From positions 100,015,343-100,079,342 of the forward strand of contig CP136065.1 of NCBI GenBank assembly GCA_032622095.1: DNA of 64,000 bases, written 5' to 3'. The position numbers were made by a program, and so were the translations under genes. The notes under the pieces are model-generated. The model was not told the DNA's origin and made no database searches. It saw only the letters and a list, made by a program, of their open reading frames with translations. This DNA is from Siphonodentalium dalli (lineage: Eukaryota; Mollusca; Scaphopoda; Gadilida; Siphonodentaliidae). Shown here piece after piece: positions 22,220 through 34,240 of the stretch; positions within the stretch are counted from its first letter, which is position 1; each line of letters opens with the position of its first letter.

Positions 22220-22755
22220 ATCACTTCCCTTATCCAAAAACATTGAGATATTCGCTAACATTCAGAAATATATAGAACTAACTGGCAGATTCAAGCCATA
22301 TTATGCACAGACCTGATGTATACGATCTTAGGCTATGTATGGAACAAATTAAAAACGCATTAAAATCTAAATTAAACTAAGTGTAACATCATCCCAAAAG
22401 TACCCTGCCAAAACCTGCTACGATTGAGGGGGGGGGGGCTATCCGGCACATTATAATTAACAATAACAATAGTAATTTCTTGAGCTGTATACATTCATAT
22501 ACATCGAAATGTACATTCTATTTTTGTCTGTATGAAACGGTCACCATTCATTATTTCATACGTGTAGGAGACGGCTTAAGATAAGCATTATGCTTACTGC
22601 CAAATCCCATTATAACCATCAATATCTCTCATCATCATACCGTGATTTTTGTACATTATATTGGTTAAAATAAAATATGTTTAAACTAAAAATCTAAATT
22701 ATTCTATCAAAATTATGATTTTTGAATATGACCGTTTGTATCCGTGTGTGTTGAA

Positions 22756-25085
22756 TTTGATTTGTAAGGTTCACGGAAGATTTAACTCTTCGTTTTCGAC
22801 ATTTTACCTTAACGTTCGGCGATAAAGTTTGTTTTTAGACATTCCAATGGGCAAACCATAGTTTCCTGGTAAGTTTGTTATCTCCGGGACACGAAAATGC
22901 AAACATATACACGAAAAGTCAGAACAGGTCTACATGTGGCACATTCAAAGACAAGCCACGGTGGCTACAGTGCGAAATTTTTATGGCTCCAGTTCGAAAA
23001 CGAGCGCAAACGCAAATTATAAGCTCCAGTGCGCACCCACGATAAATAATTTCAATATTGCACATAATTCATCGAGAATTTAGTAAATTATCTATAGGCG
23101 TTATATAGCCGAGCATGCATATATAATGACATTTTATCTAATATTTGTATTTTTGCAGAGCAAATATAGATGTTACCATTGCAATATATATAGGGCGGCT
23201 AAGTGTCAAATAGTAACAGAATCGTTAAATTTATGATGCAAACCTGACCTGTCATGAATGGCATGCAGTGTTCGTCAACTATGAAGACTAATTTTTTTCC
23301 CGACAAACCAATCACAATGGTCAATTATATGAATTATATATGTTTATTCTCTCATCCAACATACATGGTGCAGAGACATAACATATTACAATAACAATAA
23401 TGGTCGACAGTATGTTGCTAAGCAAATACCACAAATGATCGAATGACACCATAGCACTAACCATTCAGAGGTATTTTTGCCTTAATTTAGTATATATAGT
23501 CTCTAGTCGCATGTTGATGGTTATGTTCGAAGGAGGCACATGTCTGAAACTATATACATGCATGTGATGCGTGGACCACGGATCATTCTAAGATCGGGAG
23601 ACTTTGCAACCCGATCTCTCCTTAGTAATTGTTACTATAGGCAACAACCCGGAATTGGCATGAAAATTTGTCTATTTTAAAAAACGTGTGGAACATGCAA
23701 CTATATATGTCCTATATATATCACCATATTTCACTTAACAATGCATGTTTTTTTGTGAATTATAGCCGATGTAATTCGCATGCACATATATTCCTACCCG
23801 ATACTAGCGGACAACAATTCCATTTACACACCCTGGCCACCTTTAAATATATATTAGTGGGTATGTCGTGCATAAGTACGCTATATAAACCGTTTACCTG
23901 TCATTGCGCTGCTCTGCGCATGCACGAATAAATCAACGTGATATGCGATAAACCCTTCCCCATATCGTCACTCGATAATCACAATGTGCCAACTCGGTTT
24001 TTCTGTTTTCCGAGAAAATGGCGATTGAAGGATTTGGTCATTTCAAAATATCGTGATCTCCGATTTTGCGCTCTTTAAAAGCTGGAGATATCTCTGTTGA
24101 GTTTATATGATCACTAAACTACATAGAGTACACAAAATATCCAGTAAAATCGCAAGAAAGGTGTTTTGGGGGACATTGGAGCGTGAAGCTAGAACACTGT
24201 TCTAACAGTTTTACTATTTTTATTCGTATCAACTTGTTCGAGCGCAGCAAACAAGTCGGTGAATACATCTTTAGTTATTGAACACATGTGGCACTCAACT
24301 TTGGCGATAATGTTTTGGGAGAGTGATTCACCTTGACCCGCTCAACCCCGACATATTAATGATATTATACATATACGTGTGTTGCTTATCGCACACTCTT
24401 TACATATTCTATTCCGACCTCAAAATTAGTTTATAATTTACCACTGTGAAATTGAATTGAAATGAACTCAGATCATTGCTCAATTATTATTATCCATCCC
24501 TTAACTAAAACTATTTCCGATTGGTCAAAAGCCGCCACGTAATAATCTGAGAAAAAGTCACATTGGACTCCCGAATGTCATATTGGACTCCCAAGTGTGC
24601 AATATCACTTTATTATCGGGACACTGTGACGTCAGGAATTAACTATTGCGAAATGAATCGGTGAAATTGTGATGCGCACGCAACACTGGTGGATTTAGAG
24701 ACGTTTCGCTTCCGCATTGAGTTTTTCATTTCCGTGTTTACTGTTCCAAATCATGCTTTCTGATGATCAAATACATGCCTTTATACAAAATTAAGTGCCG
24801 ACAAATACCAAAAATAACCACAAAAGTTTTATTCCCAAAATTTGGATAAACATACAGATGGCTAATAAAAATGTCATTATTAACGCCACGGTGTATACTG
24901 TGCTTGAAAATATAAATACCACTGGTGTTATGCGGGATTATGTCGATGTAAAAGCTGCGAATGGGTCGCTTTAAAAGCTGTAGTGTTACCCCGAATGCGG
25001 TATCCTCAATAAAATAGTCCGACACACATTAGCACATGTGCTCATATTGATAATTACCTTTGGAAAGCATGCGATCGTGTGGTAA
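22756..25085. other. Unassigned 2.3-kb stretch
   Basis: ORFs up to 95 codons (one on the minus strand at 24738-25025) have no recognisable features. No repeat copies or notable hairpins were seen by eye. It could include host non-coding sequence. Confidence 0.35.
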
Positions 25086-25767
25086 ATTTAATACTTAGGG
25101 GTACTTTTGTCCGGGGAGTGTTTAGGACGTGTCAAATCGTGACCCCGACCTGACCTTGATCTTTAAAACAGTCAATTCAAGGTCAAATTGGGTAAAACGG
25201 ACGGATTTCGACGAAATTTGATACCAAGGGGTACTTTTGTCCGGGGAGTGTTTTGGACGGGTCAAACCGTGACCCCAACTTGACATTGACCTTCAATATG
25301 GTCAAACCAAGGTCAAATCGGGTAAACGGATGGATTTCGACGAAATTTTATACCTAGGGTTACTTTTGTCCGGGGAGTGTTTTGGACGGGTCAACTCGTG
25401 ACCCCGACCTGACCTTGACCTTCAAAATTGTAAATTCAAGGTCAAATAGGGTAAATCGGACGGATTTCGACGAAATTTGATACCTAGGGGTGGTTTTGTC
25501 CGGGGAGTGTTTTGGACGGGTCAATTCGTGACCTCGACCTTACCTTGACCTTCAAAATGGTCAATTCAAGGTCAAATCGGGTAAAACGGACGGATTTCGA
25601 CGAAATTTTATACCTAGGGGTGTTTACTCCGAGGAGTGTTTTGGACGGCTCAAATCATGACCCCGACCTGACCTTGACTTTAAAAAATAGTCAATTCAAG
25701 GTCAAATCGCGCCTTTCGCCGGAAAGCAGATGGAAACAGCCCGGACGAAGTCGGGCCCCCCAGCCAG
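25086..25767 (+). mobile_element. ~120-bp tandem array with Helitron-like 3' end
   Basis: About five units repeat GTCCGGGGAGTGTTTTGGAC, CGTGACCCCGACCTGACC and CGGATTTCGACGAAATTT. The array runs into GGAAACAGCCCGGACGAAGTCGGGCCCCCCAGCCAGT, whose hairpin AGCCCGGAC...GTCGGGC resembles Helitron 3' ends in the 56-kb cluster. The same units occur inverted at 56080-56340. The 5' terminus is not identified. Confidence 0.6.
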
Positions 25768-26711
25768 TGTAATAAAAAGCGAGACAGCTTGAAGAATGTA
25801 ATGTATAACACGAGAAACTGGAAAACGTGGTATATGGACATATCCAAATTTCCCACATGGAATTTGAAAGCTAGTTTATATTATAATTATATTATAATTT
25901 ATATTTATGCTGTGGAAAAGTAAGGAAATAAAACCTCAGTAAACCTGGTCCAGGGGAGGGTTTTGCTCGTTCACAACAGGAAAATAAAGTGCAGTTAAAT
26001 GGCTGTTTATTCATAAAATAAACTACCGAAAATAAACATAATGTGAAGGTTGGAGCATCAAAACCGCCACAGGGATCAAAACCTTAAAGTTTGATCACAG
26101 CCCCACCCAAAACCAACCCTGGATCAAGGAAAGAGAGGGAAAATTGCTGATATCTATAAATTAGTATAACGGACTGACTTATGTTATTACCTGTAACGTA
26201 ACGTTAAAATAAAAACACCAATAGAAAACCAACCAACCCATGAAGGCAAAACCTACATTAACACCCCCTGCTAGTGAACATATCATTAACATGTTAGCAA
26301 AATGCTTCATCTCAACAAATCTAAAATCAACCTACATAAAAACATACATATAATTGCTTGACAACGATATGACACTGCTGTCACCACAAGTTGCAAATTT
26401 CTGATAATCTAACAAAATACAAGGCACTGAAAACATCCAAGTACCCATACCAAACAATATATATTTGGCCGGGCCACCTGCCTCGACCTAATGAATTCAG
26501 TTACTGCACTCAAAACAAACAAATCGATCTTGAATAGGATCAAATATCAGCTGATATACATGTACATGGCAATATGTCGTTATGAAAAGGTTCAACAAGA
26601 ACCAAAACGAATCGCAATTGCATAAAGCGGCCAGGCCACCTGCCTTGACCAATACGGTAAATTATTTTAATTAGTAATAAATGCAGCCATAACCATGACT
26701 GATATACCAAC
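25768..26711 (-). other. 3' flank or tail of the tyrosine-recombinase retroelement
   Basis: Non-coding sequence downstream of the recombinase stop codon. Two direct copies of GGCCRGGCCACCTGCCTYGACC occur at about 26465 and 26630. Ngaro-type elements carry split direct repeats near this end, but I cannot prove these are they. Confidence 0.35.
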
Positions 26712-27662
26712 CTACAGATGATTGGAGCGTATGTATTTGAGAAAAGCTTGTGACTGCCAACGCCCCAAAGACCTAATTTGGGCATCAGAAAACCCTCTTT
26801 CACTGGCTTCCGAAGCACCCCCTATCCTAAAACTATGTCCGTTGTATAAATCAGGATCGAGTCCAGAAAAAAGAACGGTAGTTCTCAATATTTGATCAAA
26901 GGCCTGTCGATGAATAGGGCGTCCTGCAGCAGAAATAAAAAGTGGCCCTGAGTTAATACCACACATAGAAATATACTGAGCAACTCGCTGGATAGGGCAA
27001 ATTAATGAAGGCTGTTGAGTTGCAATAGCGATGTACTGTGGCTTACCTGATATATTATGCTTAAAATTACGAAAAGTAACCATGAGCCTAGCATGATCAA
27101 TGGTAATATCAGAGTATTGTAGAATATTACACTGACTATCATAATTTGTAAGGCACAATTCCCCGACCCGAGCTAACGCAAAAAAGGCCAGGGAAAACAT
27201 AGCTTTGAAAATAACGACCATATAATGCGACAAGGAGCATGAATCTAAAGCTTCAATTAAACGCAAAAGAATATGTCGTGTTATGGGCAATCGGAGGTCT
27301 ACTGAAGGTCGTAACCGAGACACACCTGCAAGTGCCTTTTTGACTAAAAATTGCAACGTAGGGTCTGGCAAGCAACGTGCTTTGTGGTAAAATGATATCG
27401 CAGAAAGAATTGTTTGTATTGATTTACAACCATAACTCCTGTTATACATAAAAACAATAAACTTTAATAAAATAATGTCATTGATAGGAAGAGCTGCAGG
27501 AAAACCATATAACAAAGCAAATTCTGAAAACAAGCTCCACGCCTTCTGGTATTGTTGGTGTGTTCTAGGCGCGAGCGAATGACCTAGCAAATGATTCACC
27601 GTGTCAGCAAGCAATCCAGACTGAGATCCTTGGGGACAAGTTCTGGTAGGGGGTTGCTCCAT
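26712..27662 (-). CDS. Tyrosine recombinase of a Ngaro/DIRS-like retroelement
   Basis: The 316-residue intact ORF is a tyrosine recombinase (phage-integrase fold). In DIRS-type retroelements this enzyme integrates circular DNA copies without making TSDs. Visible catalytic signatures are the first arginine in ALARVGELCL (about residue 165), the box GHSFRIGGAS containing the H-x-x-R pair (about residue 275) and the C-terminal LGRWQSQAFLKYIR with tryptophan and the nucleophilic tyrosine. The N-terminal half has the helical core-binding domain (THQQYQKAWSLF). Its ATG overlaps the end of the RT/RNase H frame by 67 bases in a different frame, a normal arrangement. The rest of its element lies at 38280 and beyond, displaced by a 10.5-kb insertion. 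Cryptons have related recombinases but lack an adjacent RT, which makes them a poorer fit. Confidence 0.88.
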   Translation of the reverse strand: MEQPPTRTCPQGSQSGLLADTVNHLLGHSLAPRTHQQYQKAWSLFSEFALLYGFPAALPINDIILLKFIVFMYNRSYGCKSIQTILSAISFYHKARCLPDPTLQFLVKKALAGVSRLRPSVDLRLPITRHILLRLIEALDSCSLSHYMVVIFKAMFSLAFFALARVGELCLTNYDSQCNILQYSDITIDHARLMVTFRNFKHNISGKPQYIAIATQQPSLICPIQRVAQYISMCGINSGPLFISAAGRPIHRQAFDQILRTTVLFSGLDPDLYNGHSFRIGGASEASERGFSDAQIRSLGRWQSQAFLKYIRSNHL

Positions 27663-27729
27663 GGAGCCATTTCCCTGAATTTGGTAACCTGCAAACGAGA
27701 AAGAGCGTCTGCTAAGATGCTCTTTTTAC
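27596..27729 (-). pseudogene. C-terminal end of the interrupted RT/RNase H ORF
   Basis: Reading on the minus strand from 27729, the frame gives ILADALSRLQVTKFREMAPW and stops at 27596. A-D-A-L-S-R is the usual end of the RNase H region in these retroelements, following H-I-P-G-K. That H-I-P-G-K-K piece is found at about 38280 on the other side of the 10.5-kb insertion. The two halves belong to one ORF split at TCTTTTTAC, which is now duplicated. Confidence 0.8.
27721..27729. other. 9-bp target-site duplication, left copy
   Basis: TCTTTTTAC immediately precedes the left terminal inverted repeat. It recurs at 38271-38279, immediately after the right one, and again at 27829-27837 inside a local duplication. 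Confidence 0.8.
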
Positions 27730-27813
27730 AGGTGTGTAAAGTTGGTTTGACATTGGACGTTGGACGTTCAACAAAAACGATCTAAAAACCGCATATTTGC
27801 AGATGAAAATTAG
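27730..27813 (+). repeat. Left 84-bp terminal inverted repeat
   Basis: Complement of 38187-38270 with only a few mismatches, all near the outer end. It contains the internal short repeat GGACGTTGGACG. Its inner end is followed by a duplicated piece of flanking retroelement DNA. Confidence 0.8.
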
Positions 27814-27837
27814 CGTCTGCTAAGATGCTCTTTTTAC
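27814..27837. repeat. Duplicated flank including a third TSD copy
   Basis: CGTCTGCTAAGATGC plus TCTTTTTAC repeats the retroelement flank at 27707-27729. It separates two tandem TIR copies. This indicates slippage, template switching or a second insertion into the same target. Confidence 0.7.
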
Positions 27838-28839
27838 AGGTGTGTGAAGTTGGTTTGACATTGGACATTGGACGTTCAACAACAACGATCTTAAAACCGC
27901 TTATTTGCAGCTGAATCGAGTCGCACATAGGCACAGACAGTACCGCTTTGTTTCGGTCCAAGCGGTATTGCGTGGGAATAATCTATGCTCCATAGGATTT
28001 CCCTACCGAAATTTCAAGGTTATTGATCCACTGGTTTTGCCTCTACCCTCTGCACTCACGGCGAACTTTAGACAGAATTTTCTAAGTCGAACGTCCATTT
28101 GTTTACCTTTCGAAAGACATTAAAACAGACATTCAAATATATGCTTCTGGCCCAATTATAGGGCCCGTTTCGGGTGCCATGGGCGTACCTGGATGTGTAA
28201 CGAATGAAAATCATCGGCATATCATAATGCTGCTTGCAGTTTGTGAGATAATGGGGGTGATAAAATATTTGGGAATATCGCTGTGAAGTTGGACGGACGT
28301 TGGACGTTCGTGGACATTCAACAATTTGATTATTTACATGGAAATATGTTTGTATGGAGGGTGATTTTTTAAAATAAGAGTTGTGTGGGCACAAGGCAGC
28401 TGTTAGTCATATAAACACGTGCGAGTCTATGGTATTTCATTGAAAACAGACCGTGTCGCGAATGTCCACGAACGTCCAACGTCCGCCCAACTTCACAGCG
28501 ATTTTCCCAAATATTTGATCACCCCCATATATTTGAATGTCTGTTTGAATGTCTTTCGAAAGGTAAACAAATGTACGTTCGACTTAGAAAATTCTGTCTA
28601 AAGTTCGCCGTGAGTGCAGAGGGTAGAGGCAAAACCAGTGGATCAATAACCTTGAAATTTCGGTAGGGACATCCCATGGAGCATAGATTATTCCCACGCA
28701 ATACCGCTTTGACCGAAACAAAGCGGTTCTACCTGTGCCTATGTGCGATTCGATTCAGCTGCAAATAAGCGGTTTTAAGATCGTTGTTGTTGTTGTTGTT
28801 GTTGAACATCCAACGTCCAATGCCAAACCAACTTCACAC
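27838..28839. mobile_element. ~1-kb foldback hairpin
   Basis: The left arm 27842-28143 pairs with the right arm 28526-28839. The inner arm 28253-28320 pairs with 28460-28526, so the right arm is continuous. The left arm carries a 109-bp bulge (28144-28252). The loop is 28321-28459. The outer ends (GTGTGAAGTTGGTTTG) are a variant of the 84-bp TIR of the enclosing element, and GGACGTTGGACG-type motifs recur at the inner boundary too. The right arm has an expanded GTT microsatellite. No protein is encoded. Confidence 0.75.
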
Positions 28840-28841
28840 TA

Positions 28842-29015
28842 ACGAAGGATAATATGGACTTAATGGATAGACTATCCAACCACAGGGAAATAAAATTTGC
28901 ATTCCACAAAAATGGGTTTATTTGGGCGAGGCTGCTTAATGGACGGAAGATAAAATTTGACACCAATGACGACATAGACGAAGTGATCAGAAAAGACTCA
29001 GAAAAACGAAAATAG
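28842..29015 (+). pseudogene. LINE ORF1 C-terminal fragment
   Basis: An open frame with no start codon of its own abuts the foldback hairpin. It reads REIKFAFHKNGFIWARLLNG and continues IKFDTNDDIDEVI before a stop at 29013-29015. The basic/aromatic then acidic pattern resembles the C-terminal part of ORF1 nucleic-acid-binding proteins of L1/Tx1-like LINEs. Its place, about 1 kb upstream of ORF2 in the same orientation, supports this. The 5' part of ORF1 is missing on the other side of the hairpin. Confidence 0.5.
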
Positions 29016-30003
29016 TTCTCAAAGTGATTAATAGAAAAACTGATTGGAATTAACATGTACTGTATATACTTTGTTAGGTAAAAATAAGATATTTGCGTGT
29101 TTATGGTAACCCACCGCACCAATCTCAAATACTGAACCCAAAATTAATGTTCTTGATGTAGCCCTTTTTTGTTGCTGAACATTCTGTTCTAACAACTATC
29201 ATTAAGTTTTGACATAAAAATATATATATATATATTTCTATTTACAATTCAGATACCCATGGTATATGTCTTGTGTATGGATATATATATTTTATTTAAA
29301 TGGATATATTTTCAAATTCTTTTTTTCATAATTCGAATTGTTTCTCAAAAAAAATAAAAAATAAATAAACATTATAAAAAGACATCTTGATTCACGGGAT
29401 GTGTGGTTTGAACCTTTTATCTATGTGGGACCTAGTATTAGAAATACGTATTTATCGTATTGTGGCCATACTTTGCTGGTTGAAAAGAGAAAGTTACTCT
29501 TTATCCAATTTTATTATTATAAATCTACATATACCAGTACAATAATACATGTATTTGTTGGTATGAGTTATAAGTAGGCTGTACTTAGCATTTCATTTGC
29601 GAGGATTACAATATTTGATGTACACCCCCTAATACCATATGGTATATACATGCAAGGGCATACACATTTTCAGTTCTTTTGCTCAATGATATATGGTATT
29701 ATATCTTTAAATGTATTCATTATACTGCAATTAATTACACAATTTCATAATTTTTCCAAGATAGGGAATACAGGTCTTCGTTTGTTTGTTTGTTTTGTTA
29801 TCTTACTTAAATTTCAATACCTGAGGAGAAATTTCGCTATTTATATAAATGAATAAAAACCATAAAATACACCCAATCCTTCCTTCTCAAATAGCTTCAG
29901 TCTATCTCTATACTAACATCATTCTTATTATGAAATACATAAATGTATACTATACAACTGTTTCCATTTGTCTGTTTGTCATATTTCAAATTTATATTAT
30001 ACC
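29016..30003 (+). other. AT-rich spacer between LINE ORF1 fragment and ORF2
   Basis: Low-complexity AT-rich DNA with a TATATA tract near 29222 and a TTTG microsatellite near 29780. No coding signal. The length is unusual for an inter-ORF spacer, so further insertions may be hidden here. Confidence 0.4.
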
Positions 30004-33000
30004 ATGTCGATAGATATAATGTCTATGAACTGTCGGGGTCTGTGCAATCGCCAGAAGAGAAGAGATGTATTTGACTACTTAAAAAGTAAGAAATTTGACA
30101 TAATCTGCTTACAAGATGTGCACTTCGGAAAAAATCAGGAAAATAATATAAAAATTGAATGGGGATACGAGTGTTACATTAACAGTTTTTCTACATCATC
30201 GAGAGGTGTCGCTATTCTACTCCGAAATTCTTTTGAATATAAGATCCATGACATCAAGCGTGATGAAGTAGGGAATTCTCTTTCGTTAGATATTGAAATC
30301 GAAAATAGGCGTTTTACATTATTAAATATATATGGGCCAAACACTGATCAACCTAAATTTTATGAAAAGCTTAGTGAATATATGGCCACCGTCGAGTCAA
30401 ACTTTGTTGTGTGTGGAGATTTTAATATAGTGCTTAACCAAAATCTTGATTCCTTGAACTATGTGAGACATAATAATCCTCCTGCTCATAAAGCTCTTTT
30501 GAAGGCTATGGGTCGTAACGGTTTAGTTGATGTTTGGCGAGCATTAAATCCGGAAACAAAGCGTTATACATGGAGAAAGAAAACACCTATAAAACAAGCT
30601 CGATTTGATTACTTTCTTGTATCCGAATGCATGCTTTCACTCACCAGAAAGGCAGATATACACCCAGGTTATAGGACAGATCGTTCTATTATCTCATTAA
30701 AGGCACGTGTGGCCTTAATTGTCGAAAATATTCATATTTGTTCCAAACACCGTAAACCGAAAAACAGTAAAACGCATACAGTTCCGTGCATATATGCCAT
30801 GACCATCGCGTAAACAGCATGTTATCATAAAGACCTACTATATTTTATCTAAGCAAGAGTCTGACTGTGTTACAGAGACAGCACAATGCTACTGGCTAAT
30901 CATACACAAATGGCATAAACGCTCTTTATTAGTTCCATATCAGGTATTCACCAACAAAGAACGCTCTTTATGTTTACCATCATAATATAAACAAACACCA
31001 GAAAAGTAACTGTTTATGCTTTTGTTTACATAACAATGGTCAAATATATGACAATACCATACTGTTTATGCGATATTTCTTATTTGTATTCGGACAAAGT
31101 CTGTCTACATTTTGATGTTCTTTCTGTTTGTGGCGGATTTTGACGGGTGGAAATATTTTCACAGGATACCCACCGCCAAGGCCAACCGTACCTTTAAAAT
31201 TGAATTTGACAGAATTTACCCGTGGCCATGGATATTGGAAATACAATAACTCTCTTCTGAAAAATACAGACTATGTCAATGAAATTAACAAATTAATTGA
31301 GACCATAGAATCTCAATATTTTGATGAAAAGGGAAAACATGTAGAAATTAATGACCAACTTTTTTTCGAAACACTGCTTATGGAAATACGAGGTAAAACT
31401 TTAGAATTATCATCAAAAATAAAAAAAAAAGAGTCAAAGAAGAAACTGAACTTATAGCTAAAATTGAAAAATTAGAAAAGGAAAATACTAATGAGACATT
31501 GGAACAGATGGAAAAATATCAAACTAGCTTAGAAGAAATAAGGAAACATAAACTAGAGGGGATGATGGTAAGATCTAGAGCAAAATGGATCGGCGAAGGA
31601 GAGAAACCGAGTAAATATTTTTTAAACATTGAAAAACGACACTACACAAATAAATCTTCAACTATGCTACAAACACCAGATGGTGAAGTGTTAGAAAAAC
31701 AAGAAGATATTTTAAATGAGGCATGCAAATATTATGGTAAATTATATGAATCAAGAGAAGAGAAACTCTCTTCAAGAAATTTGACTGAATTCCTCAAATT
31801 AAATAATATAAACGACATGGAATTAAATAAACTTCCAAATATAATACACGCTAAACTAGATAGTCCAATATCTGATATTGAAGCTTTAGAATTTTTGAAA
31901 AAAATGAAAAACAACAAAAGTCCAGGTTCGTCTGGCTTCTCAGTGGAATTCTATAAAATGTTTTGGGGCAAACTAGGTAATTTCTTAGTACGCTCTTTGA
32001 ATTATGGTTTGGTCAGAGGGGAACTATCTGTAACACAGAAACATGGCGTAGTAACTCTTTTACCAAAAGATAACAAACCACGACAGTTTTTAACAAATTG
32101 GAGGCCGCAATCGCTTTTAAACGTAAGCTATAAGATTTTGTCAGGAATTCTCGCTGCCCGTTTAAAACATGTTTTACCAAACTTGATAGATGAAGATCAA
32201 ACAGGCTTCATACCGGGAAGATACATTGAAGAAAACATTCGCTTAGTAGCAGATTTGATCCATATTACACAATATTGTTGCTTGATTTTGAGAAAGCTTT
32301 TGATTCTGTGTCATGGACTTTTATGTCTCAGGTTATGAAGAATTTTAATTTCAGCAACACTTTCATAGGTTACATAGAAACTCTATATAGATGAATCAGC
32401 TCAAATCTTAACATTAATGGAAATGTGTCTCCATCTTTCATGATACACCGTGGTTGTAGACAAGGTGACCCAATATCACCATATATTTTTTTAATATGTG
32501 CAGAATTATTAAGTATAGCAATAAGAAAATGTAAGAAAATAAAAGGGATTGAGATCGGTAATTATGAATTCAAATTTAGTCAATATGCTGATGACACAAC
32601 TTTATTTCTCAATGGTGATGCACAGTCCCTGGACAGTACATTTGAGCTACTAGAATATTTTTACTATATATCTGGGCTAAAAATCAATTATAACAAAACA
32701 TTTGCAGTTTGGATTGGAAGCAAACGTGATTGTACAGAAACTATATGTGACAAGTGGAAAATAAAATGGAACCCAGAAAACTTTCGGCTTCTAGGGATTA
32801 ACTTTAACTTACTCGATGATGACTTATTTAATGCAAATTATGATAAAGTGATGATGATATAGATAAAATTATAAATTCATGGTCATGCAGAAATTTGACC
32901 CCACTTGGACGGATAATTGTTGTGAAATCTCTTATTTTATCCAAGTTGTCATTTCTTTTTCAAACCTTACCTAACCCCAGTGCAGACTACATTAAAGAAT

Positions 33001-34240
33001 TAACAAAGAAAATCTACAAATTTATTTGGCAGAAAAAGCCTGACAAAATTTCACGAAGACAGCTACAGCAAACCTACTCATTCGGAGGTTGCAAAATGGT
33101 TGATATAGAACAATTCATGAATTCAATGAAAGCAATCTGGATGAAAAAACTTAATTTTCCAAAATGGCAAATGGCAAAATCTATTAAAATGTTGTTTTAA
33201 TAATCTTTCAGAAAACTGGTTTCTAGCAAGCCCTACAGCATTAACTAGACAAAGCAAAATCATATCTTGTAAATTTTGGGCCCATGTTATTGAAGCATGG
33301 GCAAAATTCTACAAGGCTATAATCTCTGAAACTCTTGACCATATAAACAGTAATAAATTGACGGATAATCCTAACATTACCGTCAAAGGTAAAATGTTAA
33401 TGTCCCAGGTATTAGATAAAAAATGTATTTTATTTGTTGATGATTTACTGGATAATGGTGGCCATATTATGTCCCGGGAAGCGCTGGAAGTAGAATATTA
33501 TATAAAAATAGATTTTTTGACATATCACTCAGTTAATTCAGGTGTAAAACATTTTATAGATAAATTTGGCTTATTGTTCCATGCAAGAAAGCTTCAACAC
33601 CCAATAATGCCTTTTCAGTTAAGTGTTCTTCAACAATCTTCATAAAAAAAACATATATATTAAAATGTGTGGACAAGATAAAACAGTTAAACCTTTCATG
33701 AAGAAATGGGAATTTGAATTAAATGATAGGCTTACAGATGAATGGGCTAAGATTTTGATTTCTCCATTTCACTGTTGTGTGGAAACCAAATACAAATGGT
33801 TTCAATACCGAATTAACACAATAATTCTAGGAACTAATGAACTTTTGAAAAAGATGAATATAAAAAGCTCGGATGCATGCTTTTTCTGTAGTAAAGCCAA
33901 GGAAACCATAAAACAACTCTTTTGTGACTGTCCTATAATTAATTCACTTTGGCATGAAATTCAAATGTGGGTTTTGAGACAAACTGGATACACAATAGAT
34001 TTGTCACCAAAAAATTAAATTCTTGGAAACTCTGAAGACTTTGACCTAGCCCAATTTCTGATAATTTTTGCTAAGTTCTATATATTCAAATCAAAAATGA
34101 GGGAAAAAATTCCTGTTTTTAATGAGTTTAAAATAGATTTAAAATTCTATTATAATGCTGAAAAAATAGTTTTTTTCAATCAATGTCTTTATGAGAAATT
34201 TAGGGATCGTTGGACTGGCTGGGAGCGCTTAATCAAATAA
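30004..34240 (+). pseudogene. L1/Tx1-like LINE ORF2 (endonuclease-reverse transcriptase), broken
   Basis: The product would nick target DNA and copy LINE RNA at the nick. In order: an AP-endonuclease domain from MSIDIMSMNCRG (ICLQDVHFG, LLNIYGPN, VVCGDFNIVL and a DRSII motif where related enzymes have S-D-H); a spacer with RSRAKWIGEGEKPSKYFLN; the RT domain with NWRPQSLLNV, DEDQTGFIPGRY, RGCRQGDPISP and the catalytic FSQYADDT near 32580; then a C-terminal Cys/His segment CFFCSKAKET...CDCPIINSLWH and the end WTGWERLIK. The frame is disrupted by a MITE at 30701-31193, shifts near 31450, 32270, 32860, 33190 and 33640, and a stop near 32392. The Asp pair and endonuclease motifs survive, so decay is recent to moderate. 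Confidence 0.85.
30701..31193. mobile_element. 493-bp TTAA-flanked MITE inside the LINE
   Basis: Sixteen-base ends AGGCACGTGTGGCCTT and AAGGCCAACCGTACCT are imperfect complements, flanked by TTAA at 30697-30700 and 31194-31197. Removing the insert and one TTAA rejoins the LINE frame exactly (ISLK then LNLTEF). The interior carries paired AACGCTCTTTAT motifs. A related reverse copy starts at 36213. A TTAA target suggests piggyBac or Kolobok-type transposition, although the ends lack the CCC start. Confidence 0.78.

Noticed and set aside
25512-25772. 86-codon ORF in the 25-kb array
   Set aside because: Its sequence is a direct translation of the ~120-bp tandem units (GSNHDPDLTLTLKN-like), also seen inverted at 56042-56314.
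28775-29128. 117-codon minus-strand ORF ending in polyglutamine
   Set aside because: The glutamines come from the GTT microsatellite in the foldback arm. The rest is antisense to the LINE ORF1 fragment.
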